From NCBI GenBank assembly GCA_035447925.1, contig DAOTHY010000089.1, forward strand, positions 1-8,280: 8,280 nucleotides of DNA. The letters are read 5' to 3'. Below, piece after piece: positions 1-5,831 of the stretch (positions are counted from its first letter, which is position 1; every line of letters starts with the position of its first letter). Origin of the DNA: JASUTC01 sp035447925. GTDB lineage: Bacteria; Thermotogota; Thermotogae; MWEM01. Both the position numbers and the translations under genes were made by a program. The notes under the pieces were generated by a model that had not been told where the DNA came from, searched no databases, and saw only the letters and a program-made list of their open reading frames with translations.

Positions 1-621
1 CTGATTGGTATCCTTGCCGCTTTGATATTGTATCTTTGCAACCATGTCTTGAACATGATCTTTGAAGAAAACTTGCCTAAAATTCTCAGTTTGGGGATTT
101 ATTTCCTGTTATTTGGTTACTTTCATTTTGACGGCTTCCTGGATGTCATCGACGGCTTTTTCCCATCCCATAAAACACCGGATCAACGTCTGGCCATCAT
201 GAAAGACTCCAACACGGGTGCTTTCGCTCTTTTATTTGGTGTTTTGTTCTTGGCCATTGAAATCCATTGTATTCTCTCCGCCGATAGCCGATGGATTCTG
301 TTTCCAATCTTTGGAAGATTATCAGCACCTTTTCTCCTGGCCGTTTCAAAACCCGCAACAAAAAAGGGCTTGGGACAACTGTACTTTCCTTACCCCAAAC
401 GGTTCGCTTTTTTTTCTTTCATCTTCATCATCCCGATCATATTCTTCTTTCCGGTTACAGGTATCTTTCTCCCTTTTCAAATTTTGATTGCCCTGTTGAT
501 ATCCCGGATATCAGAACAAAAAATCAACGGCATCACCGGGGATGTCATCGGCTTTTCAGTTATGATGAATGAATGGTTATTTCTGCTTTTCTTGAATATC
601 AGTTTTATTGTTCAGCGTTAA
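1..621 (+). CDS. cobS: Cobalamin synthase CobS (adenosylcobinamide-GDP ribazoletransferase), 3' part
   Basis: The frame is open at the left edge and the last 206 codons are present, ending in TAA. The E. coli protein is about 247 residues, so roughly 40 N-terminal residues lie outside. CobS is an integral membrane enzyme that joins adenosylcobinamide-GDP to alpha-ribazole in the last steps of coenzyme B12 assembly. Seen here: the family signature FHFDGFLDVIDG followed by RLAIMKDSNTGAF, matching the conserved HxDGLxDxxDG ... LxIMkDSxxGa pattern with its Mg-binding aspartates. The C-terminal GITGDVIGF followed by an NEWLFLL helix matches the family's TGDxxGaxxExxxLL ending. Several hydrophobic segments separate these motifs. 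The rest of any cob operon would lie upstream. The 370-bp gap and new promoter downstream suggest that transcription ends or weakens after this gene, although I see no clear terminator. Family assignment is confident. Confidence 0.93.
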   Translation: MIGILAALILYLCNHVLNMIFEENLPKILSLGIYFLLFGYFHFDGFLDVIDGFFPSHKTPDQRLAIMKDSNTGAFALLFGVLFLAIEIHCILSADSRWILFPIFGRLSAPFLLAVSKPATKKGLGQLYFPYPKRFAFFSFIFIIPIIFFFPVTGIFLPFQILIALLISRISEQKINGITGDVIGFSVMMNEWLFLLFLNISFIVQR

Positions 622-898
622 GAAAGTTTATTTCAGGAAAGTTTTTCTCCGGGATAATCCAAATGTGAAATCGGTTATCATCGACAAAAAAGTTTAACGT
701 TTCATTTTTCACACTTCTCAACGATATTTTTTCGTCCACTTTATTCTCACAGTAGCTTCAAGACAGCTTATTGATGACCCTTTGTTGCAGAGAGTAATAC
801 CTTTATTTTAGCAGAGGCTGTTTTATACATACAAGCTACTTCATTAGAAAACTGCTCATCCATATATGATTTCTTCATATATATAGATTTGTAAGGTG
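622..898. other. AT-rich intergenic stretch without a convincing gene
   Basis: This stretch separates cobS from the next promoter. No strong terminator is visible: the best pairing is TGTGAAA at 664-670 with TTTCACA at 707-713, across a 36-base loop. On the minus strand two short frames follow each other: 878-768 (36 codons, ATG start, no ribosome site) and 739-605 (44 codons, GTG start, overlapping the end of cobS). Their composition is protein-like but neither matches a family I recognise. They may be chance or remnants of a decayed gene. I looked for a cobalamin or NiCo riboswitch and saw no recognisable core. Confidence 0.5.
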
Positions 899-927
899 TT
901 GACAAGCAATAATTAATTATATATAAT
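899..927 (+). promoter_or_regulatory. Consensus sigma-70/sigma-A promoter of the nikL-nikK-feo operon
   Basis: A perfect -35 box TTGACA (899-904) and a perfect -10 box TATAAT (922-927) are separated by exactly 17 bases. Transcription would start near 933-936, leaving a leader of about 55 bases before the first gene. So exact a promoter would be strongly active unless repressed. AT palindromes (ATAATTAATTAT at 909-920, AATTATATATAATT at 915-928) overlap the spacer and -10 box and could be operator DNA, though palindromes are easy to find in such AT-rich sequence. Confidence 0.8.
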
Positions 928-945
928 TCTTATATAGAAGTATAT

Positions 946-970
946 TTATAGACGTTAAGTATATCTATAA
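946..970. promoter_or_regulatory. Candidate operator: inverted repeat in the leader of the nikL-feo operon
   Basis: TTATAGA (946-952) is repeated inverted as TCTATAA (964-970) with an 11-base spacer, just downstream of the predicted transcription start. A further direct TATAGA lies at 933-938. The layout would suit a metal-responsive repressor site, but the sequence does not match the Fur, MntR/DtxR or NikR consensus closely enough to name a regulator. Confidence 0.3.
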
Positions 971-984
971 TATTCTAATAGATT

Positions 985-1003
985 AAAGGGGGTGAACTGT
1001 ATT
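985..1003 (+). promoter_or_regulatory. Ribosome binding site that questions the GTG start
   Basis: AAAGGGGGTGA (985-995) matches the extended Shine-Dalgarno AAGGAGGTGA with one mismatch. The annotated GTG (992-994) is part of this pairing region and so has no spacer. The next in-frame near-start codon is ATT at 1001-1003, five bases after the site, encoding a start of the type M-K-R-L-I-L-F-L. Either a rare AUU start is used, or the annotation at GTG is only nominal. Confidence 0.5.
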
Positions 1004-1585
1004 AAACGACTAATCTTATTTTTACTCATCTTTACTACTTGTATTCTGCTGGCACACACACCGCTTTTGTTGGTGGAAGATAACTGCGATGGGACGTTGT
1101 ATGCGGAAGCTGGCTTTTCAGATGGATCAGGAGCTCAGGGAATGACTTGCAGACTGGAAGACGAGAACGCTAAGGTCTTATGGGAAGGCAAATTCGATGA
1201 ATTCAATTCGGTCGAAGTGGCTATTCCCGATTGCCCGAAATATTATGTTGTCTTAGATGCCGGTCCGGGACATATTGTTAAAAAGGAAGGGCCGGTTAAA
1301 TCTGCTAAAAAGGTAGAAGCGCCTGTAACAGAAGCAATAGCCGAGGAGGCTAAACCAGCAGAAAAACCCGTTGAATCTACACAGCCCACAATCATTCAAC
1401 CGGTTGTCTCCGACATGAGTCCCGTATCTTTTTACCCGGTCAGAGACTATTCAAGCAGCAACAATGACTTAAAAGCATTAAAGACTGAGATGACATTAAT
1501 CACTGTATTTCTTGGTGTCATGGCTCTATGTCTTATTTTTATCACTATCACATTAATTATTATGGTCTCAAACAAAAAAAATTAA
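992..1585 (+). CDS. NikL/CbiL-like membrane-anchored extracytoplasmic protein
   Basis: This is a 197-residue protein (if GTG is the start) with an N-terminal signal peptide ending around LLLA/H (residues 19-22). It is followed by a small beta-type domain (22-95), a Lys/Glu/Pro/Ala-rich linker (about 96-140), a short charged segment (157-167), one C-terminal membrane helix (about 168-192) and a short basic tail. The domain carries marks of the NikL/CbiL accessory subunit of ECF-type Ni/Co transporters: TLYAEAGFSDGS, a LWEGKFDE turn, and VVLDAGPGH (family DAGxGH). It should sit outside the cytoplasmic membrane, anchored at its C terminus. It opens the operon and is followed 16 bases later by the NikK-like gene, the usual partner of NikL. 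No NikM/Q/O transporter genes are in the window; feo genes follow instead. The start is uncertain: GTG 992 lies inside the AAAGGGGGTGA ribosome site (985-995), while ATT 1001 is correctly spaced and gives a neater signal peptide. A role in metal delivery is inference. Confidence 0.7.
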   Translation: MNCIKRLILFLLIFTTCILLAHTPLLLVEDNCDGTLYAEAGFSDGSGAQGMTCRLEDENAKVLWEGKFDEFNSVEVAIPDCPKYYVVLDAGPGHIVKKEGPVKSAKKVEAPVTEAIAEEAKPAEKPVESTQPTIIQPVVSDMSPVSFYPVRDYSSSNNDLKALKTEMTLITVFLGVMALCLIFITITLIIMVSNKKN

Positions 1586-1601
1586 AGGAGATGTTTGAAC
1601 A

Positions 1602-2423
1602 ATGAAAAAAAGGCTTTTCGGTGTTTTATTGATTGCGATATTGCTGACAACAGCGGTGTTCGCCCATTTCCAAATGATTTACACACCCAATACTTACTTG
1701 GGAGAAAACGATTCCAGTAAAATTGATCTTCAACTTATTTTCACCCATCCGGGCGGTGGAACCCATGATGCTATCGCCGACCCTTTGACCATGAACATGT
1801 CTGAACCAGCAAAATTCGGTGTATGGAATAAAGGAGAATTTACGGATTTAACGGCTCAACTGCAAAAATTCGACTTTATCCATGGTCAAAGAAGTGCGAT
1901 TGCCTATGAAATGTCCTATCGATGCAGGGGAATGGGAGATTTTATGTTCACTCTGGAGCCCGGACCTTATTGGGAAGCTTCTGAAGGCATTTATATTACC
2001 CAGTACACCAAGACCATTGTCAACCGTGCCGGCCTCCCAACAGATTGGTCAGAGCCTACTGGTATGAAAGCGGAAATCATCCCCTTGAACTGGCCTGTTA
2101 ACCTGTATGCCGGAAGCACGTTCAGAGGAATCGTCATGATGGATGGCAAACCGGTGCCTAATGCGGAGATTGAAGTGGAATTTCTCAATACAAAGGCGTT
2201 TAAAGGAGCGTTTGAGGATACTTCATTAACGGAATACAATTTTAATGGCGGAGAGAGTCCTGCGATGGGTTTTATTACCAATGAAGAAGGTGAATTTGCA
2301 TTTTCGTTCCCGTGGTCCGGCTGGTGGGGCTTTGTGGCACTCATGGAAGGCGAACCGATTGATGGTAACGATCAAGAGGTTGGCGCAGCCATTTTCATGA
2401 AGGTTGAGAATACTCCATTCTAA
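1602..2423 (+). CDS. NikK-like DUF4198 protein (COG5266-type Ni/Co transport extracytoplasmic component)
   Basis: This is a 273-residue exported protein. Residues 1-21 form a signal peptide with a basic start, a hydrophobic core and an AVFA/H cleavage site, so the mature protein would begin with His22 (HFQMIYTP). The DUF4198/COG5266 pattern follows: LIFTHP (45-50), KFGVW (71-75), FTLEPGPYWEASEGIYI (116-132), YTKTIV (135-140), an EIIPL ... LYAGSTFRG segment (158-176), DGKPVPNAEIEVEF (181-194), ITNEEGEFAF (225-234) and PWSGWWGF (237-244). No membrane helix follows the signal peptide, so it is secreted, or in a Gram-positive cell held at the surface by partners such as the preceding NikL-like protein. 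Family members accompany nickel/cobalt ECF transporters. Here the gene lies between a NikL-like gene and feoA. The ribosome site is AAAGGAG at 1584-1590. Family membership is fairly sure; metal binding through His22, His49 and His55 is inference. Confidence 0.8.
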   Translation: MKKRLFGVLLIAILLTTAVFAHFQMIYTPNTYLGENDSSKIDLQLIFTHPGGGTHDAIADPLTMNMSEPAKFGVWNKGEFTDLTAQLQKFDFIHGQRSAIAYEMSYRCRGMGDFMFTLEPGPYWEASEGIYITQYTKTIVNRAGLPTDWSEPTGMKAEIIPLNWPVNLYAGSTFRGIVMMDGKPVPNAEIEVEFLNTKAFKGAFEDTSLTEYNFNGGESPAMGFITNEEGEFAFSFPWSGWWGFVALMEGEPIDGNDQEVGAAIFMKVENTPF

Positions 2424-2432
2424 TTCTCTCCA

Positions 2433-2499
2433 GGCAGTTTGTGAATGTTCATCAGGGTTCGTTGGCAGACTGCCCGTTCATTTTATTAAGAAACCCTGA
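2433..2499 (+). other. Two overlapping stem-loops between nikK-like gene and feoA, possible internal promoter
   Basis: Stem A pairs GGCAGTTTG (2433-2441) with CAGACTGCC (2466-2474), nine pairs including one G-U. Stem B pairs TCAGGGTT (2452-2459) with AACCCTGA (2492-2499), eight perfect pairs. The 5' arm of B lies in the loop of A, so the two could form a pseudoknot or alternative folds. Stem A is followed after six bases by TTTTATT, which would make only a weak terminator. A TTGGCA (2462-2467) and TATTAA (2484-2489) pair with 16-base spacing could be a weak internal promoter. The element could tune expression of the feo part relative to the first two genes. Confidence 0.35.
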
Positions 2500-2541
2500 A
2501 AGATAAAACAAAGAACAGTATTCCGAGAAGAAGGTGAGATT

Positions 2542-2856
2542 GTGAACGGTGTTTGTTTCTTAACAGATGTAAAGGAAAGAAGAAAAATGAGAATTGTAGC
2601 TCACACCGGTAGGGAAGAAATTGCGAGAAGATTGACCGATATGGGCTTGTCTCAGGGAATGGAATGTGAAATCCTTATTCCTGGAGAAAACCATTCTCCG
2701 TATTTAATAGCGGTGAATGAATCAAGACTGGCATTGGAAGATGAAATTGCAAAAAATTTGCGGGTTGAATTATTGGATGGTTGCAGACATCGTCATCGAA
2801 GGGGAAAGCGACGGATGAAAAGGCATGCAACGGGGTGGTTCGCAAGTGGAAAATAA
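2542..2856 (+). CDS. feoA: FeoA family protein with a basic C-terminal tail (first of two)
   Basis: This 104-residue cytoplasmic protein has a FeoA SH3-like beta-barrel in residues 4-78. It contains the hallmark RRLTDMGLSQGMECEIL (29-45) and the later strand pair ending ESRLALEDEIAKNL (60-73). FeoA proteins support FeoB-dependent Fe2+ uptake, probably by binding FeoB. The GTG start follows AAGGTGA (2531-2537) and is preferred over ATG 2587, because a start at 2587 would remove the first beta strand (FLTDVKER). Residues 80-104 form an extra tail very rich in Arg, Lys and His (CRHRHRRGKRRMKRH), beyond the usual FeoA length of about 75-85 residues. The tail could contact nucleic acid, membrane lipid or metal, or could be neutral. 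The gene end overlaps the next feoA. Confidence 0.85.
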   Translation: MNGVCFLTDVKERRKMRIVAHTGREEIARRLTDMGLSQGMECEILIPGENHSPYLIAVNESRLALEDEIAKNLRVELLDGCRHRHRRGKRRMKRHATGWFASGK

Positions 2857-3082
2857 ATTGAGTTTGGACTGCTTAAAACCCGGAGAAAGAAGTATCATTA
2901 AAGAGATCATCATGAACGGTTCTCTGTCTCAGAGATTACTGGATATGGGCTTTCTCAGGGGAACCGAATTGGAAATTATTCGAAATGCCCCTTTTGCCGA
3001 TCCGATTGAAGTCAAAATCCGTGGATCCCATGTCAGTCTCAGACACAGTGAGGCGAAATTGTTGGTGGTAGAGCGATTATGA
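2846..3082 (+). CDS. feoA: FeoA family protein (second of two)
   Basis: This is a compact 78-residue FeoA with an SH3-like fold. The order is LSLDCLKPGERSIIKEI, then SQRLLDMGFLRGTELEIIR (the DMG turn that defines the family), then DPIEVKIRGSHVSLRHSEA, all close to the canonical family sequence. GTG 2846 is chosen because GGGGTGG (2832-2838) precedes it by seven bases and the family consensus starts here. An in-frame ATG at 2825 would add seven unrelated residues and has no good ribosome site. It overlaps the end of the first feoA by 11 bases and shares ATGA with feoB, so translation is probably coupled. Of the two FeoA proteins this is the more typical and the likelier direct FeoB partner. 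Confidence 0.88.
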   Translation: MENKLSLDCLKPGERSIIKEIIMNGSLSQRLLDMGFLRGTELEIIRNAPFADPIEVKIRGSHVSLRHSEAKLLVVERL

Positions 3083-3810
3083 ATCTCAAGTTCACTATCG
3101 CCCTTACGGGTCAACCGAATGCGGGTAAATCAACGCTTTTTAATACCTTAACCGGATCACGACAATTTATTGCCAATTATCCAGGTGTAACCGTGGAAAA
3201 AAAGACGGGGGTTTATAAATACCAAGATGATAAATACACGGTGATTGATTTACCCGGCACTTACAGTTTGACAGCCTATTCACTCGAGGAAAGGGTGGCC
3301 AGAGCCGTTATTTTGGAAGAAAAACCTCAATTGGTGGTTCATGTGATGGACGCCTCCAACCTCTCAAGAAGCCTTAGTTTCACGTTTCAGTTGATGGAAT
3401 TGGGATGTCCCGTGCTGATCGCTTTGAATATGATCGATGTAGCCAAGGCCAGGGGCATCGAAATCGACGTGGAGGCTTTTGAAAGTAAACTCGGTTTAAA
3501 GGTGGCGCCGGTCATCGCCAATAAAAGCAAAGGAATCGACATGCTCAAACAGTTTATTGCAAATGCATGCAATGCTAATCTTAATCGGACAATCGCTTTT
3601 TCGGAACACATGAAAGTTGATTACGGGCCACAAGTGGAAGCGGTAATTGAACAGATTGAAAAGACATTATCCCAGATGGAAGAACTGCAAACATTACCTT
3701 TGCGTTGGCTGGCCGTGAAATTTCTAGAGAATGACAATGAAGTAGAGCAATTGATCAATGGGAAAAAGATTAAGAATCCAATATTGGCAAAAGAATTGGG
3801 TGACAGCTGA
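3079..3810 (+). CDS. feoB: FeoB N-terminal GTPase protein (split FeoB, G domain and part of GDI)
   Basis: This 243-residue cytoplasmic protein equals the soluble N-terminal part of FeoB, the GTPase that controls Fe2+ transport. G-protein motifs are complete: G1 GQPNAGKS (11-18), G2 threonine 38 in NYPGVTVE, G3 DLPG (57-60), G4 NMID (117-120) and G5 around ANKSKG (147-152). Residues about 175-225 are the start of the helical GDI-type region, with LPLRWLAVKFLEND. The reading frame then ends at TGA where normal FeoB would continue. The remainder is the next gene, which begins inside the same TGATG. The junction is in the middle of the GDI region, so the two products must associate to rebuild a normal FeoB. 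The ATG start overlaps the feoA stop. A frameshift error is unlikely because the next gene has its own Shine-Dalgarno-like GGGTGA (3798-3803) six bases before ATG. Confidence 0.92.
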   Translation: MNLKFTIALTGQPNAGKSTLFNTLTGSRQFIANYPGVTVEKKTGVYKYQDDKYTVIDLPGTYSLTAYSLEERVARAVILEEKPQLVVHVMDASNLSRSLSFTFQLMELGCPVLIALNMIDVAKARGIEIDVEAFESKLGLKVAPVIANKSKGIDMLKQFIANACNANLNRTIAFSEHMKVDYGPQVEAVIEQIEKTLSQMEELQTLPLRWLAVKFLENDNEVEQLINGKKIKNPILAKELGDS

Positions 3811-5831
3811 TGGAAAACAAAGAGAAATTGATCAAAGATTTATATAAATTGCGAGATTCCTTCAACAAAAAAGCCGGGGTCAATGCCCAGGTTCTCATTG
3901 CGGAATCAAGATATCATCATGCACAATTGATTATGGATCAAACAACCACGACAACCCGAAGTAAAAAGCACACCCTGACCGACAAAATTGATGGAATCGT
4001 ATGCAACCGGCTACTGGGACCCATCATTTTGTTTGCAACACTTCTTCTCGTGTACGAACTCGCAATCGTACAGGGATACAATCTCACTAACTATTGGTGG
4101 CCTGTGCTGGGATGGTTTCAAGATACCATTGAATCATTGTTACCGGCACAGGGCTTTTTTTCCGACCCCACGTTAACTGCATTAACTTTATGGGTCGTTC
4201 AGGGTATTACGGCGGTTTTGAATTATATCCCCATTTTCATCATCTTGTTTGCATTGGTGGCGATCATGGAAGATTCAGGCTACATGGCACGTATCGCATT
4301 CATCTTGGACAGATTGTTCAAACCCTTCGGATTACACGGGCAATCCGCTTTGCCTTTGATGTTAGGCGGGCTCTATGTTGGAGGTTGCGCTATTCCGGGG
4401 ATCATGGCTACACGGGCGATCAAGGATGATAAAGCCCGCCTGGCGACGATTCTCGTTGTGCCTTTGATGAACTGCCTGGCAAAGATCCCATTTTATGTTT
4501 TGCTCATCGATATCTTTTTTATCCAGTATGCGGGATTCATGATGTTTATGATCTCGACCATCACCATCTTCATGGCTTTGATTGTCAGTAAGATTTTATC
4601 ACTTACCGTTCTAAAAAATTACGAAACAGCCCCTTTTATCATGGAAATGCCGCCCTATCACTTGCCCTCATTGACGAATGTGTTTCGACGAGTGGTTGAG
4701 AGAACGTGGATGTTTTTGAAAAAGGTTCTCACCATCATCATCTTTGTCATGATCGGGCTCTATTTTCTGCTGAACTTTCCCGGTCTTGCTAAAAATGAAA
4801 CCGAAGCCTATTCTATGCAAGCACAAGAGATTGCAGATGAATTGATCGTCGCCCTCGGGGTTAACAACCCCTACGCTTCAACTTTGAATACCCCTGAAAA
4901 AATAGCCGCTTTCTTTGACTTCGATGATGAACTAAGTTCTGAACTGAATGGCGTCACGGACGAGAACAAGATTTGGGATATCAATCGAAGATATTTATTG
5001 AAAGATCCTGAGTTCTTTAAAATAGCCTCCAAGGGCTCTTTTGAATTACATAAAAATTGGATCGAGTCCCTTGATGATTTTAGCCGTGATTATCAGCAAG
5101 CGCTTGTAGCCTTTTCCACCTACACCGCCTCACTTCAAGAATACGAACTGATTCAGGTTTACAATGATTTCTACAGCCAATGGGAAGATTCCAATCCGCT
5201 CTATTTCAATATCGTCAGAACCGGTTCCATCACCATAACCGGTCACACGATCAAGGATGCTGATGCTGCAACGATTTCCAAACACATCCGGCAGGTAGAA
5301 AGAGACAGGAAAGCCCTGAGAAAGGAAGTACATGATCAGGTTCTTCAATCAAGCTTCCTGGGAACATTTGGTAAATGGCTGGAACCTTTGACAAAATATA
5401 CCGGGTTTAACTGGAAGATCAACGTAGGCTTAATCAGCGCTTTAGCAGCAAAAGAGAATACTGTAGCGACATTGGGAAGCATTTATCAGACAACTGACGG
5501 TCAAGGTTCACAGGCACTTGGAGAAAAAATGGCCAGTCAGGAAAGCGGATTGACACCTCTTCACGCCGCTGCCATGATCATCTTCATGGCCCTATATCCG
5601 CCTTGTTTGGCAGCACTTCTGACCATTAGTGCAGAAGCTGGTTTTAAATGGATGCTCTTTGCATTTGCCTATCCAACGATCATGGGCTTTATCTTCGCCT
5701 TTATTCTTTTTACCGGCGGAGGTCTGTTGGGGCTAACAGGTCTGCAGGCAATGTTAACTATGTATATTCTTCTGGCTATCGTGATGATTGTGATGGGGTT
5801 TGTTAAACCCCGAAAGGAGAAAGCTGTCTGA
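3810..5831 (+). CDS. feoB: FeoB membrane protein (split FeoB, rest of GDI plus permease)
   Basis: This 673-residue membrane protein continues FeoB. Residues 1-45 complete the GDI helices, including the conserved LIAESRYHHAQLI (normally IADARYxxI), then LTDKIDGIVCNRLLGP leads into the first membrane helix (about 70-89). EDSGYMARIAF (154-164), GGCAIPGIMATR (191-202) and PLMNCLAKIPFY (218-229) form the first Gate repeat, with Cys193 and Cys222 at the conserved cysteine positions. SALAAKENTVATLG (543-556) and YPPCLAALL (596-604) form the second. The Gate is divergent: typical GCNVPA and KEVVVGTLG are altered. Between the repeats (about 325-515) is an unusually long hydrophilic, mostly helical insert of some 190 residues with no family I recognise. 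It is probably the channel for Fe2+, though altered Gate residues leave room for another divalent metal. The ATG lies within TGATG shared with the preceding GTPase gene, and the stop overlaps the next ATG in the same way. Confidence 0.92.
   Translation: MENKEKLIKDLYKLRDSFNKKAGVNAQVLIAESRYHHAQLIMDQTTTTTRSKKHTLTDKIDGIVCNRLLGPIILFATLLLVYELAIVQGYNLTNYWWPVLGWFQDTIESLLPAQGFFSDPTLTALTLWVVQGITAVLNYIPIFIILFALVAIMEDSGYMARIAFILDRLFKPFGLHGQSALPLMLGGLYVGGCAIPGIMATRAIKDDKARLATILVVPLMNCLAKIPFYVLLIDIFFIQYAGFMMFMISTITIFMALIVSKILSLTVLKNYETAPFIMEMPPYHLPSLTNVFRRVVERTWMFLKKVLTIIIFVMIGLYFLLNFPGLAKNETEAYSMQAQEIADELIVALGVNNPYASTLNTPEKIAAFFDFDDELSSELNGVTDENKIWDINRRYLLKDPEFFKIASKGSFELHKNWIESLDDFSRDYQQALVAFSTYTASLQEYELIQVYNDFYSQWEDSNPLYFNIVRTGSITITGHTIKDADAATISKHIRQVERDRKALRKEVHDQVLQSSFLGTFGKWLEPLTKYTGFNWKINVGLISALAAKENTVATLGSIYQTTDGQGSQALGEKMASQESGLTPLHAAAMIIFMALYPPCLAALLTISAEAGFKWMLFAFAYPTIMGFIFAFILFTGGGLLGLTGLQAMLTMYILLAIVMIVMGFVKPRKEKAV

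Noticed and set aside
622..991. Cobalamin or NiCo riboswitch, or Fur box, upstream of the nikL-feo operon
   Set aside because: No recognisable riboswitch core and no close 19-base Fur-type match were found; only AT-rich repeats are present and the leader after the promoter is just about 55 bases.
1991..2344. Minus-strand open frame of 117 codons within the NikK-like gene
   Set aside because: It lies opposite a well-supported family gene, has no ribosome site and no recognisable protein sequence; it is a shadow of the + strand gene.
2825..2845. ATG 2825 as start of the second feoA
   Set aside because: It adds residues not found in FeoA proteins and lacks a spaced ribosome site, whereas GTG 2846 has GGGGTGG seven bases upstream.
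3795..3815. Frameshift sequencing error or programmed frameshift in feoB
   Set aside because: The downstream frame is closed by TGA at 3801-3803, the next ATG has its own GGGTGA site, and no slippery heptamer with a following structure is evident. A natural split with coupled translation is the simpler reading.
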